From NCBI GenBank assembly GCA_965247975.1, contig OZ252050.1, positions 3,720,001 through 3,784,000 of the forward strand: a DNA stretch of 64,000 bases, in the 5' to 3' direction. Position numbers and translations under genes: made by a program. The notes under the pieces were generated by a model. It had not been told where the DNA came from and made no database searches. It worked only from the letters and a program-made list of their open reading frames with translations. The DNA is from Taishania sp965247975 (GTDB taxonomy: Bacteria; Bacteroidota; Bacteroidia; Flavobacteriales_D; Crocinitomicaceae). This document shows, in pieces, positions 44,547 through 52,914 of the stretch (position 1 is its first letter; each line of letters opens with the position of its first letter).

Positions 44547-45335
44547 ATGGAAGAAGAAAAAAACATGTCCTTTTTGGAGCACCTCGAAGAACTTCGATGG
44601 CGCTTGGTGAAAAGTGCAATTGCCGTTTTTGTTGTGGCTTGTGTCTTGTTTTGGTACAAAGAATGGATCATGATTAACGTGTTTCAATGCATGTTAAAAG
44701 CTGATTTCATTTCTTTTCGATTGATGTGTGAGTGGTTTGATGTTTGTACCGGCGACACTCCCGTTCAAATGCAAAGTATGAATGTTTCTGGACAATTTTC
44801 TTACGCTCTAATGATGAGTATACTAGGTGGAGTTGTACTTTCTTCACCTTTTATTTTCTACCAACTTTGGTCTTTTGTGAAACCTGGATTAAAATCCAAT
44901 GAAAAGTCCATGATGAATGGTTTATTCGTATACATTTCACTACTCTTTTTTCTTGGAATTCTTTTCGGTTATTACATCGTTGCTCCTCTTTGCATTCAAT
45001 TCTTTGGAAATTTTACGCTAAGCCCTGACATTAAAAACAACTTTACGGTGGATTCCTACATGTCCATGATTCTTTCGACCGTTTTTTATTCAGGATTATT
45101 TTTCTTGCTCCCAGTTATTATCTATGTCCTCACAAAAATGGGAATTGTTAGCTCAGATTTTTTGAAAAAATATCGAAAACATGCCATTGTTGGTGTATTG
45201 ATCTTAGCGGCCATCATTACTCCTCCTGATTTAATTAGCCAAATCATTGTCGCAATACCTATCACATTATTATATGAAATCGGTATCTTCGTTGCAAAAC
45301 GAGTTGAAAAACGAAAAGATGCGCTTCAAACATAA
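44547..45335 (+). CDS. tatC: Sec-independent protein translocase subunit TatC
   Basis: A 262-residue inner-membrane protein with six hydrophobic helices, the core of the twin-arginine translocon that recognises RR signal peptides of folded proteins. The N-terminal cytoplasmic motif 'MSFLEHLEELRWRLVKS' contains the conserved Glu residues, and 'YQLWSFVKPGLKSNEK' and 'FRKHAIVGVLILAAIITPPD'-type segments follow (here KYRKHAIVG). tatA is not adjacent. The DUF5686 gene starts 48 bp later and may be cotranscribed. Confidence 0.95.
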   Translation: MEEEKNMSFLEHLEELRWRLVKSAIAVFVVACVLFWYKEWIMINVFQCMLKADFISFRLMCEWFDVCTGDTPVQMQSMNVSGQFSYALMMSILGGVVLSSPFIFYQLWSFVKPGLKSNEKSMMNGLFVYISLLFFLGILFGYYIVAPLCIQFFGNFTLSPDIKNNFTVDSYMSMILSTVFYSGLFFLLPVIIYVLTKMGIVSSDFLKKYRKHAIVGVLILAAIITPPDLISQIIVAIPITLLYEIGIFVAKRVEKRKDALQT

Positions 45336-45383
45336 GATTCATTCAAATTTTTCGTTCTTCTAATTCAACATACTCATTCGTCT

Positions 45384-47843
45384 ATGGTTCAACGATTACT
45401 AATTTTACTTCTGCTAACTCCTTTCGCTTTGTTTTCGCAACAAACAAAGGTGAGTGGACAAGTAAAAGACATCGTTACGGGTGAACCCATGCCATTTGTC
45501 AAAGTTCGATTTTATGATTCCAAAATAGGAACCATGACCGATACGCTCGGGAATTATGAAATTGAAACATACTATGCTACCGATTCTATTCAATTTAGTT
45601 TTAGCGGCTATATTACTCAAACAGCCTATGTGAAAATTGATGGTGCGCAAGTCATAAATATTACCATGGAAACGTTGACTTCGCAAATTGGTGAAGTTTA
45701 CGTTCGACCACCGGATGAACTTCCTTCCACTGCGTTGCATAAAAAGGTGATAAAATATAAACCAGTCAACAACAAAGAAAAATTGAATGCTTACGAATAC
45801 GAGCTGTACAATAAAATTCAATTTGACTTGAATAACATTGGCGATAAATTCATGGAGCGCGGTTTTGTGAAACGTCTTGATTTGGTAATGGATTACTTGG
45901 ATTCTTCAGATAACGGTAAAAATTACTTACCTGTGATTTTGAGTGAAGCCTTGTCTGATTATTACTACAAAAGCAATCCAAAGAAGAAAAAAGAAGTCAT
46001 GCAAGCTACTCACATTACAGGAATTGAGAACATTCAACTCAATCAATTCATGGGTGATATGTATGTTGACATTAATGTGTATGATAACTACATTAACATG
46101 TTCAACAAAGCATTTGTAAGTCCGATTGCCGATTTTGCACGCAGTTATTATAAATTTTTCTTAGAGGATTCCACGTTTATTGACAATCAATGGTGTTATA
46201 AATTGACCTTCAAACCAAAACGAACGGGAGACATGACTTTCCAGGGTGAAATGTGGATTCATGACACTACTTATGCCGTTAAATCTGTAAAAGGAAATAT
46301 TTCGCCTTGGGCAAATATTAATTACGTGCAAGACATGTATTTCGAGCAAAATTTCGAAATGGTTGAAAACGAAGTTTGGATGATGACTAACGAAAAAATA
46401 ATCGCTGATTTCAAACTCACCAAAAAAACAGAACTGTATGGATTCTTTGCCCGCAAATATTCGTCTAGGAAAAATTATAAAATAAACTATGTTCGACCAG
46501 ATGCCTTTTATGACGCCGAAAGTACTGTTGAACTGGCTGATAGTGCCAAGATACGATCCGATGAATATTGGAAAGAACACCGACACGAACCACTTTCATT
46601 TCAAGAAAATGGCATTGGAGAAATGGTAGATTCGCTCAATGCAACACCTTTCTTTCGGAGATTAAAAAATTACACCTACTTACTTTCTACAGGATATTAT
46701 CCCATTAAAAAGATTGAAATCGGTAACGTGTATAACGCCATAAGTTTTAATCCTGTGGAAGAATTTAGAGGCGGAATTGCCTTGAGAACATCAAACGATT
46801 TCTCTAGAAGATTAGAACTTGGAGGTAAAGTATATTATGGTACATTGGATCAAAAATTCAAGTATGGAGCAACAATTCGATACAATATTTCGCCGAAAAA
46901 ACGTGGAATGTTAGTTGGGTTTTACAACTACGACATTGAACAAATTGGTGCCTCAGCAAGTGCCGCAACGGTTGGATCTACTTTTGGAACTGTTTTCAGA
47001 ACTGGACCTCTTGATAAACTCACTTTTGTGCAAAAAACTGGCTTTAACCTGGAGAAAGATATCCGAAAAGACATCATTTTATATGGAGGATTTGAATGGA
47101 AAGAATATCAAGCCTTGGGAAAAGCGAATTACTTGAGATTTAATCCAACCACTGGATTCAATGATACCATTTCAAAAGTAACCACAAGTGAATTCACCGC
47201 ACGTTTCCGCTGGGCAAAAAATGAAGAATTTATTGGAGGTGTATTCGATAGAACTTCAATAAAATCGCGTTATCCAATATTTTCCATTCAAGGAATATTT
47301 GGAGTTAAAGGACTCTTTGGCGGAAACTACAACTATCAAAAACTTGAAGTTTCAATCGATCACTCAACACCAATTGGGGTGCTAGGAAACATAAGATATG
47401 GAATTAACGGTGGTAAAATCTTTGGAACGGCTGCCTACCCTTTTTTAAAAGTTCATGAAGGAAATCAATCCTATTTCTTGAATAAAAACACTTTTAATAT
47501 GTTGAATTTCTTTGAATTTGTTTCTGATCAGTATGTTGGAGCATATATCGAAAATCACTGGCAAGGTTTGTTGTTTGATCGAATTCCTTTGGTGAAAAAG
47601 TTAAAGTGGCGCTTGGTTTCAACTGGTCGGGCAACACTTGGTTCTATCAGCGCACGACATACTGGCGAAATGTTACTTCCAGATTTCACGAAAAAATTCA
47701 ATAATATTCCGTATATTGAAGCATCTTTGGGGATAGAAAACATTTTTAAATTGCTGCGCGTGGATGTGTTTTACCGCATAACGCATCAAATCCCTGGAAC
47801 TTCACCTTGGGGAGTTCGAGCGCGCTGGGAAATCTATTTGTAA
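45384..47843 (+). CDS. DUF5686 outer-membrane protein with carboxypeptidase-like N-terminal domain
   Basis: An 819-residue exported protein (signal MVQRLLILLLLTPFALFSQ). Residues about 22-110 form a carboxypeptidase-regulatory-like beta sandwich ('VSGQVKDIVTGEPMPFVKV'), the same N-terminal module as in SusC-type receptors. The rest matches DUF5686, with a beta-rich second half that probably makes an outer-membrane barrel. No TonB-box or plug is seen. Its stop codon overlaps the lptB start by one base (TAATG), so the two are translationally coupled; a link to envelope biogenesis is inferred from that. Confidence 0.87.
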   Translation: MVQRLLILLLLTPFALFSQQTKVSGQVKDIVTGEPMPFVKVRFYDSKIGTMTDTLGNYEIETYYATDSIQFSFSGYITQTAYVKIDGAQVINITMETLTSQIGEVYVRPPDELPSTALHKKVIKYKPVNNKEKLNAYEYELYNKIQFDLNNIGDKFMERGFVKRLDLVMDYLDSSDNGKNYLPVILSEALSDYYYKSNPKKKKEVMQATHITGIENIQLNQFMGDMYVDINVYDNYINMFNKAFVSPIADFARSYYKFFLEDSTFIDNQWCYKLTFKPKRTGDMTFQGEMWIHDTTYAVKSVKGNISPWANINYVQDMYFEQNFEMVENEVWMMTNEKIIADFKLTKKTELYGFFARKYSSRKNYKINYVRPDAFYDAESTVELADSAKIRSDEYWKEHRHEPLSFQENGIGEMVDSLNATPFFRRLKNYTYLLSTGYYPIKKIEIGNVYNAISFNPVEEFRGGIALRTSNDFSRRLELGGKVYYGTLDQKFKYGATIRYNISPKKRGMLVGFYNYDIEQIGASASAATVGSTFGTVFRTGPLDKLTFVQKTGFNLEKDIRKDIILYGGFEWKEYQALGKANYLRFNPTTGFNDTISKVTTSEFTARFRWAKNEEFIGGVFDRTSIKSRYPIFSIQGIFGVKGLFGGNYNYQKLEVSIDHSTPIGVLGNIRYGINGGKIFGTAAYPFLKVHEGNQSYFLNKNTFNMLNFFEFVSDQYVGAYIENHWQGLLFDRIPLVKKLKWRLVSTGRATLGSISARHTGEMLLPDFTKKFNNIPYIEASLGIENIFKLLRVDVFYRITHQIPGTSPWGVRARWEIYL

Positions 47844-48571
47844 TGAAAATATATACAGATCATATCAAAAAGTCCTACAAAGGCAGAGATGTCGTGAAAG
47901 GCGTGAGTATTGAAGTAAATCAAGGTGAAATTGTTGGTTTGCTCGGTCCAAATGGCGCCGGAAAAACAACCTCTTTTTATATGATTGTTGGTTTGGTAAA
48001 ACCCGATTCTGGAAAAGTGTTTGTGGATGATATCGACATAACCAATTACCCCATGTACAAACGAGCACAACTCGGAATTGGTTATTTGCCTCAAGAAATA
48101 TCTGTGTTTCGAAAATTGAGTGTAGAAGATAACATCATGGCCATTCTTGAAATGGGAAACCTTGACAAAGCGCAACGTCAAGAGCGTTTGGAGCAATTGC
48201 TGGATGAATTTAGTTTGAATCATGTGCGCAAAAACCTCGGAAACAGACTTTCAGGAGGTGAAAAACGAAGAACAGAAATTGCCCGCGCGCTGGCTACAAA
48301 TCCAAAATTTGTTCTACTCGATGAACCTTTTGCTGGTGTGGATCCTATCGCCGTTGAAGACATTCAAAGCATTGTTTCAGACTTGAGAAAGAAAAACATT
48401 GGAATTCTCATCACAGATCATAACGTTCAAGAAACCTTGTCTATTACCGATAGAGCTTATTTATTATTCGAAGGAGATATCTTGAAATCAGGAACTGCGG
48501 AAGATCTTGCAGCCGATGAAACAGTGCGTAAAGTGTATTTAGGTCAAAATTTCGAATTGCGAAAAAAGTAA
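47843..48571 (+). CDS. lptB: LPS export ABC transporter ATP-binding protein
   Basis: A 242-residue ATPase that powers lipopolysaccharide extraction from the inner membrane with LptF/G. Walker A 'GLLGPNGAGKTTSFYMIVGL', Q-loop 'GYLPQEISVFRKL', signature 'RLSGGEKRRTEIARAL' and Walker B 'FVLLDEPFAGVDP' are all characteristic of LptB. The frame is open from 47807, but the ATG at 47843 gives the family-typical MKIYTDHIKKSYKGR start and the one-base overlap with the upstream stop. A palindromic element begins directly at its stop codon. Confidence 0.95.
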   Translation: MKIYTDHIKKSYKGRDVVKGVSIEVNQGEIVGLLGPNGAGKTTSFYMIVGLVKPDSGKVFVDDIDITNYPMYKRAQLGIGYLPQEISVFRKLSVEDNIMAILEMGNLDKAQRQERLEQLLDEFSLNHVRKNLGNRLSGGEKRRTEIARALATNPKFVLLDEPFAGVDPIAVEDIQSIVSDLRKKNIGILITDHNVQETLSITDRAYLLFEGDILKSGTAEDLAADETVRKVYLGQNFELRKK

Positions 48572-48692
48572 AAGACCGTTGCAAAACTCCTAACTCGTCG
48601 TTGCTACAAAAATTTAATCTCCTCATTTACAGATGTAAACTCCGGGATCAAATTTATTTTGCGCCTCGATTTATAAGTTTTGCAACGGTCTT
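48572..48692. repeat. 121-bp imperfect palindromic element (REP/MITE-like)
   Basis: Perfect 17-bp outer arms (48572-48588 and 48676-48692; AAGACCGTTGCAAAACT and its complement). The arms continue inward as an imperfect stem to a central hairpin TTTAC-AGAT-GTAAA (48626-48639). The arms and the central hairpin share the same midpoint (about 48632), so the whole unit folds as one long hairpin. It starts on the base after the lptB stop, and an IS3 element lies 14 bp beyond it. It may be an interspersed mobile palindrome and may also act as the lptB terminator. It has no coding capacity. Confidence 0.8.
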
Positions 48693-48706
48693 AAGGTTTA
48701 AAGGAC

Positions 48707-48738
48707 TGTCAAGTCCTAAATAACCGATACAGATTATT
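48707..48738 (+). repeat. IS3 right inverted repeat
   Basis: The orfB-side terminal repeat, beginning TGTCAAGTCCTAAATA. It matches the other end with a one-base gap and scattered mismatches. Confidence 0.88.
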
Positions 48739-48756
48739 AAAGACTAAATTAAATAA

Positions 48757-49608
48757 TTATATCCCAGTAAACACGTGTTTACTGGGATATTTGTTTTTAT
48801 AGGTTTTTATTTTGATCTTGTTTTGCTCATGCATTTGCCTTGGAGTCTTATAAAAACAAGAAAAATGAGGTCTTTGATCATTATAAATATCAATACTGTT
48901 TTTAATCAACTTATTCATTGTCTTTAGTGAGTGTTTGTTTTTATATCCAATAAACTCGGCTTTTAGTATTCCATTTACCCTCTCAGCGACAGCGTTTGCA
49001 TATGGATCGTAGGATTCTGTCATACTACAATTTATTTTTGAGCGCTTGAGTAAATTCTGATATTCATTACTGCAGTATTGAAGTCCTCTATCTGAATGAT
49101 GCGTGACAATATTACTTTTATATTTTCTTTTTTTTACTGCCATTTTTAAAGCTCTCAGTGAACCCGACACATCTAATGAATTTGATAAATCATGTCCCAT
49201 TATTTGTTTAGAATAGGCATCTGTTACCAATGCTAAATACATCGGATTTTGCCTATTACCTACGTATGTAATATCAGACACCCAGATTTGCTCTGGCATC
49301 TCGGGAACAACATTTTCAATCAAATTTTTGTGCTTTCTAAACCGATGGTGAGAGTTCGTGGTTATATGATACCGTCGTTTTGGTTCAATCAACATGTGAT
49401 TAGCTTTTAAAATACGAAAAAGCATATCTCGACCAACATTTAATCGTCTTAGCTCTTCTTCTAAAATAAAATACAACTTTCGTGTACCTATTTTAGGCAT
49501 TTGAATACGAACCGATTCTACGAGTGCAACAACTTCTACAGCTCTTGATTTTCGTCGTCTTATAGATTGTATTCTGCGATAGTAAACCTGTCTGTTTACC
49601 CCGAACAA
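48757..49608 (-). CDS. IS3-family transposase OrfB (DDE catalytic part)
   Basis: The catalytic half of the IS3 transposase. The 283-residue frame is counted from a TTG at 49608, but it is open further upstream in the -1 frame of orfA (…KESLVATCELFGVNRQ), so the real product is an OrfAB fusion made by frameshifting. An HTH_21-like segment comes first; the DDE triad is seen in 'WVSDITYV' (Asp), 'HHSDRGLQYCS' (Asp) and 'NAVAERVNGILKAEF' (Glu). The integrase core is complete, ending 'NDQRPHFSCFYKTPRQMHE'. No inactivating change is seen. Confidence 0.93.
   Translation of the reverse strand: MFGVNRQVYYRRIQSIRRRKSRAVEVVALVESVRIQMPKIGTRKLYFILEEELRRLNVGRDMLFRILKANHMLIEPKRRYHITTNSHHRFRKHKNLIENVVPEMPEQIWVSDITYVGNRQNPMYLALVTDAYSKQIMGHDLSNSLDVSGSLRALKMAVKKRKYKSNIVTHHSDRGLQYCSNEYQNLLKRSKINCSMTESYDPYANAVAERVNGILKAEFIGYKNKHSLKTMNKLIKNSIDIYNDQRPHFSCFYKTPRQMHEQNKIKIKTYKNKYPSKHVFTGI
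48761..48788. repeat. 28-bp perfect palindrome at 3' end of orfB
   Basis: A perfect dyad centred on CACGTG, with arms ATCCCAGTAAACAC and GTGTTTACTGGGAT. It overlaps the last codons and stop of OrfB, within 80 bp of the IS end. It may form a hairpin that stops readthrough out of, or into, the element. Confidence 0.75.
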
Positions 49609-49622
49609 TTCACAGGTAGCAA

Positions 49623-50057
49623 CTAAGCTTTCTTTGTATTCTTCACGATAGAAGTCGATTGTTCGGGTGAGGAGTTTTTTCGGATAGAAATGTTATATTC
49701 CTTCTCCGCTAAATCAATCATCATATCAAAAATGATCGACTTTTTATCCGCTCGTTCGACTTGCTTTTCTAGCATTGCTTTTTGCTTTTCAAGCAGCCTT
49801 ACCTGTTGTTCTAACTCCATTAACCGCTGTTCTTGTGACTTTGGTATATTTGAAGGTGTTTGATTTTCCCAATCAAAGGTACCATATTTTCGCAACCAAT
49901 TCACAACAGTAGATCGCGCTTGAATACCATATTGTCGACATGCGCCTGTCGTAGATAGTTCACCAGATTCAACTTCTCTTACAACTTCTAATTTGAAGGA
50001 CATTGAATAATCCCTTTGACTGCGCTTCACATAAACGCTTTTTTCTCCTTTTTCCAT
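49623..50057 (-). CDS. IS3-family transposase OrfA (HTH part)
   Basis: A 144-residue OrfA. Its N-terminal helix-turn-helix (about 10-60; 'GACRQYGIQARSTVVNWLRK') binds the terminal repeats, and a heptad-rich coiled coil (about 70-105; 'QRLMELEQQVRLLEKQ') mediates dimerisation. It ends 15 bp before the nominal orfB start, after the slippery sequence. OrfA alone usually acts as a repressor, and OrfAB is the transposase. Confidence 0.92.
   Translation of the reverse strand: MEKGEKSVYVKRSQRDYSMSFKLEVVREVESGELSTTGACRQYGIQARSTVVNWLRKYGTFDWENQTPSNIPKSQEQRLMELEQQVRLLEKQKAMLEKQVERADKKSIIFDMMIDLAEKEYNISIRKNSSPEQSTSIVKNTKKA
49674..49680 (-). other. Programmed -1 frameshift heptamer AAAAAAC
   Basis: On the minus strand, A-AAA-AAC is in the correct phase relative to orfA (…CGA AAA AAC TCC…). 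A -1 slip here continues KKLLTRTIDFYREEYKES into orfB with no stop. This is the standard IS3-family expression mechanism. Confidence 0.85.
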
Positions 50058-50064
50058 AACGATA

Positions 50065-50096
50065 AAAATTGTGTATCGCTATTTCAGGACTAGACA
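50065..50096 (-). repeat. IS3 left inverted repeat
   Basis: The orfA-side terminal repeat; read on the minus strand it begins TGTCTAGTCCTGAAATAG at 50096. It is the partner of the repeat at 48707. Confidence 0.88.
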
Positions 50097-50104
50097 GACT
50101 ACAA

Positions 50105-50140
50105 ACAAAAAAAGGTCAACCTATTGGTGACCTTGTCTTT
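50105..50140 (-). terminator. Terminator of the 46-residue lipoprotein gene
   Basis: AAGGTCAACC (50112-50121) pairs with GGTGACCTT (50126-50134) across a TATT loop with one bulged A. A-runs precede and T-runs follow, so it can work on both strands. It lies 9 bp outside the IS end. Confidence 0.7.
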
Positions 50141-50159
50141 TTTTCAGTAAAGGATTAAA

Positions 50160-50300
50160 TTACTTTTGCGCTAAATCAGAGCTTTCAACTTGATTTGTGC
50201 TTCCGTATGCATCGCAGTGACCACCTCTAGATGATCCACATGCCGAAACGACAATCATTAATCCAAATCCGATAAATGCCAAGGCCAAAATTTTCTTCAT
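50160..50300 (-). CDS. 46-residue lipoprotein with CDAYG motif
   Basis: A short gene with an ATG at 50300 and a TAA at 50162-50160. The product starts MKKILALAFIGFGLMIVVSA and then C (lipobox VSAC, lipidated Cys at residue 21), leaving a mature peptide of only 26 residues that contains 'SSRGGHCDAYGST'. Small lipoproteins with a similar G-H-C-D-A-Y-G segment are, from memory, widespread in Flavobacteriia. A good promoter lies upstream and a hairpin terminator downstream, which supports it as a real gene. Function unknown. Confidence 0.78.
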   Translation of the reverse strand: MKKILALAFIGFGLMIVVSACGSSRGGHCDAYGSTNQVESSDLAQK

Positions 50301-50343
50301 GTTGATAGTTTTAAATTGAGATTCTACTTGTGCTATATGAACG

Positions 50344-50376
50344 CAAAAATAAGAAATAAGTTACCTATTCCACAAA
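50344..50376 (-). promoter_or_regulatory. Promoter of the 46-residue lipoprotein gene
   Basis: Minus-strand TTTG (50376-50373), a 21-bp spacer and a perfect TATTTTTG -7 box (50351-50344), about 43 bp before the ATG. Confidence 0.6.
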
Positions 50377-50442
50377 TTAATTTGTTAACACTTGATTATC
50401 AATAGGAGAAATAAAGTAATTTTCCACTCGTTAATAGTGTCT

Positions 50443-52140
50443 ATGAGATTGATTCCAATTGTGTTTTTTGCGTTTTTACACTTTTCAACAAGTGGACAAA
50501 AAAACATGAAATTGATTTTTGAAAATGACAACTACAAGCAAGTTAAAAAAAATCCAGAGACTCAGTTTAAGGATTCTACCACTCTATTCAATTACCTTGA
50601 CGAATTTCAACTCCTTGCTATAAAAAAAGGTTATTTCATGACTTCCATCGATGAAATCATAAAGCGAGATTCCAGTTCTTATCAATGTAAGATACATCTA
50701 GGAGATAAATTCGAAAATGCTGTGTTTAGCATGAATCCTACTGATATTCAATTCACGCGAAAAGCTGCAGGAATCAACGAAAAAATGCTCGCACGCATTC
50801 CTTTAACGCCGCCCGAAATTGCTTCCACACTTAAAAAAATTCAGTCTGCTTATGTAAACGAAGGGTATGCTTTCGCCTCTGTAAAAATTGATAGTGCTCA
50901 GTTTTTGGGAAATCAACTGCATGCCAAAATTAGTGTAGACAGAGGTCCAATTGTTGTCTGGCAAAAAATTCACATTCGCGGCGATTCCACGCTTTCCATT
51001 AAATACATTTCAAACCTCATTGACATTCACGAAAAAGACCTTTTTGACCAACAAAAGTTGGAGAATATTAGCAAGCGTATAGCTCAAATAAACTTCATCA
51101 AAGAAATCAAACCTTCGGAAATATTGTTTACCCAAGAAGGCGCTGAACTTTATTTGTACTTGAAATCAATTCCGATTAGTTCGATCAACGGAATCATCGG
51201 ACTCCAACCAAACCCCGTAAATCAGCGACTTTCGATTACTGGTGAAGTAAATTTAAAATTGACCAATGTGCTCAAGCGTGGTGAAATGCTCTTCATCGAT
51301 TGGCGCGCTATTCAACCTCAAACGCAAGCTCTTCGTTCTCAATTAACCGTACCTTTTCTTTTCAAAACTGCCTTTGGAATTGAAGGGAAATTTAATCTTT
51401 ACAAACGTGATTCTACCTTTTTAGAATTAGTGAGTACGGCTGGTGTGAATTACCAACTTCCGCAAGGAAGCTATGTCAAAGTGTTTTATCAAAACAATTC
51501 GTCCAATTTACTTTCAGGTGCACAGTTTTCTTCTGCCACAACCAATCTCGCTTCCGTTAAAACAAACAGTTACGGACTTTCGTTTTATCGCCGGCAGTTG
51601 GATTACATTCCAAACCCTTCAAAAGGAATTACCTTGAATTTGGAGTCGGCCGTTGGATCACGTAAAGCGCAAAAAACAGATACAAGTTTGGTTGTGAAGT
51701 CCACTACTTTTCGAGGAGCCATTTTGATTGATTGGTTCATTCCGCTGGCGAAAAGACATGTGTTAAAACTTAAGAATGCAACGCAACTTTATTATGCTCC
51801 GATTACTTACGAAAATGAAGTCGCTCGATTTGGTGGACTTAGTTCCCAACGTGGATTTAACGAAGAAGAACTTTTTGCTACAGCTAATTCAACGTCGACC
51901 ATTGAATACCGATTTTTGGTCGATAAAAACTCTCATGCTTTTGCGTTCTTTGATCAAACGTGGTACGAAAACAATGCGAAAAAATATGCTTCAGATTGGC
52001 CTTATGGATTTGGGGCTGGATTTTCTTTTGGAACAAATCTCGGGATTTTCTCCATCTCTTATGCCCTTGGAAAACAACTCAACAATCCCATTGAGTTTCG
52101 GAATGGAAAAATTCACTTTGGATATGTAGCTTATTTTTAA
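50443..52140 (+). CDS. Omp85/TamA-like outer-membrane protein
   Basis: A 565-residue protein (start ATG at 50443; signal MRLIPIVFFAFLHFSTSGQ). Two POTRA-like modules are visible, 'PPEIASTLKKIQSAYVNEG' and 'IHIRGDSTLSIKYISNLIDI'. The C-terminal beta-barrel of about 16 strands includes 'FGGLSSQRGFNEEELFA' (the RGF signature of Omp85 lid loops) and ends in Phe (HFGYVAYF), as barrel substrates of BAM do. It is shorter than BamA, so closer to TamA or other Omp85 paralogues. The cargo or role is unknown. A TTG at 50392 opens the frame earlier but does not give a signal peptide. Confidence 0.88.
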   Translation: MRLIPIVFFAFLHFSTSGQKNMKLIFENDNYKQVKKNPETQFKDSTTLFNYLDEFQLLAIKKGYFMTSIDEIIKRDSSSYQCKIHLGDKFENAVFSMNPTDIQFTRKAAGINEKMLARIPLTPPEIASTLKKIQSAYVNEGYAFASVKIDSAQFLGNQLHAKISVDRGPIVVWQKIHIRGDSTLSIKYISNLIDIHEKDLFDQQKLENISKRIAQINFIKEIKPSEILFTQEGAELYLYLKSIPISSINGIIGLQPNPVNQRLSITGEVNLKLTNVLKRGEMLFIDWRAIQPQTQALRSQLTVPFLFKTAFGIEGKFNLYKRDSTFLELVSTAGVNYQLPQGSYVKVFYQNNSSNLLSGAQFSSATTNLASVKTNSYGLSFYRRQLDYIPNPSKGITLNLESAVGSRKAQKTDTSLVVKSTTFRGAILIDWFIPLAKRHVLKLKNATQLYYAPITYENEVARFGGLSSQRGFNEEELFATANSTSTIEYRFLVDKNSHAFAFFDQTWYENNAKKYASDWPYGFGAGFSFGTNLGIFSISYALGKQLNNPIEFRNGKIHFGYVAYF

Positions 52141-52146
52141 TGACGT

Positions 52147-52914
52147 TTACTTCCTTTTTTCAATCATACTTGATCGAATTTCCTTCATGAATTCAGATGC
52201 ATAAACGAAATCAATAATTTCTTGGTTGTCGGTCGTGATGATTGATTTGCTATCGCCTTGCCACCAATTTTTGCCTTTATAAATAAATAGAATGTTATCC
52301 CCAATCTCAATGACACTGTTCATATCGTGTGTAATCACCACCGTAGTCATTTCGTACTCATAAGTGATTTCACGAATTAAATTATCAATGACCAAAGCGG
52401 TTTTTGGATCTAGTCCAGAGTTTGGTTCGTCACAAAACAAATATTTCGGATTCATTGAAATAGCTCGGGCAATGGCAATTCGTTTTTGCATTCCACCGCT
52501 GGTTTCAGCCGGATACAACTTATTTTTACCTGTCAAGTTTACCCTTTCCAAACAAAAATTCGCGCGATCAAGCATTTCCTTTTTCGTCATTTTGGTGAAC
52601 ATGGATAGCGGAAACATTACGTTTTCTTCAACCGTCATGGAATCAAAAAGCGCAGATCCTTGGAAAAGCATTCCAATTTCCTTGCGTACCTCTGTTTTAT
52701 CGGTTCTTGAAAGATCAAAGAAGTTTCTGCCATTAAACAAAATTTCTCCCGTTTCAGGATGATGCAATCCAACCATGCATTTTGCTAAAACAGATTTACC
52801 AGAGCCAGATTGACCAATAATCAAGTTTACCTTGCCTTTTTCGAAAGCTGTATTGATGTCAAACAACACTTGAGTGCCAGCAAACGACTTATTCAATCCC
52901 TTAATCTCTATCAT
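52147..52914 (-). CDS. MlaF-like ABC transporter ATP-binding protein
   Basis: A 255-residue ATPase of the MlaF type, which powers phospholipid movement between the membranes. Walker A 'IIGQSGSGKSVLAKCMVGL', signature 'TSGGMQKRIAIARAISM' and Walker B 'KYLFCDEPNSGLDPKTA' are clear; 'SGGMQKR' and 'NSGLDP' are typical of the Mla group. Its start overlaps the stop of the MlaE-like permease by one base. The MlaD substrate-binding gene is not adjacent in this window. Confidence 0.9.
   Translation of the reverse strand: MIEIKGLNKSFAGTQVLFDINTAFEKGKVNLIIGQSGSGKSVLAKCMVGLHHPETGEILFNGRNFFDLSRTDKTEVRKEIGMLFQGSALFDSMTVEENVMFPLSMFTKMTKKEMLDRANFCLERVNLTGKNKLYPAETSGGMQKRIAIARAISMNPKYLFCDEPNSGLDPKTALVIDNLIREITYEYEMTTVVITHDMNSVIEIGDNILFIYKGKNWWQGDSKSIITTDNQEIIDFVYASEFMKEIRSSMIEKRK

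Larger units (their letters stand above)
48707..50096 (-). mobile_element. Complete IS3-family insertion sequence, 1390 bp
   Basis: Bounded by about 31-bp imperfect inverted repeats starting TGTC: TGTCAAGTCCTAAATAACCG at 48707 (plus) and TGTCTAGTCCTGAAATAGCG reading inward from 50096 (minus). The flanks are a 3-bp direct repeat GAC (48704-48706 and 50097-50099), the target duplication. It contains orfA and orfB in the -1 frame arrangement, with an A6C slippery heptamer at the junction. All parts look intact, so it may still be active. The IS150-like subgroup is probable but not certain. Confidence 0.93.

Noticed and set aside
47807..47842. Upstream start for lptB
   Set aside because: The 12 extra residues lie inside the DUF5686 coding sequence and are not LptB-like; the ATG at 47843 fits the family.
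48572..48692. Integron attC site
   Set aside because: The size is suitable, but clear R'/R'' core boxes and a tyrosine integrase are missing, and the symmetric 17-bp arms are unlike attC ends.
50392..50442. TTG start for the Omp85-like gene
   Set aside because: It would put 17 polar residues before the signal peptide; the ATG at 50443 gives a normal signal sequence.
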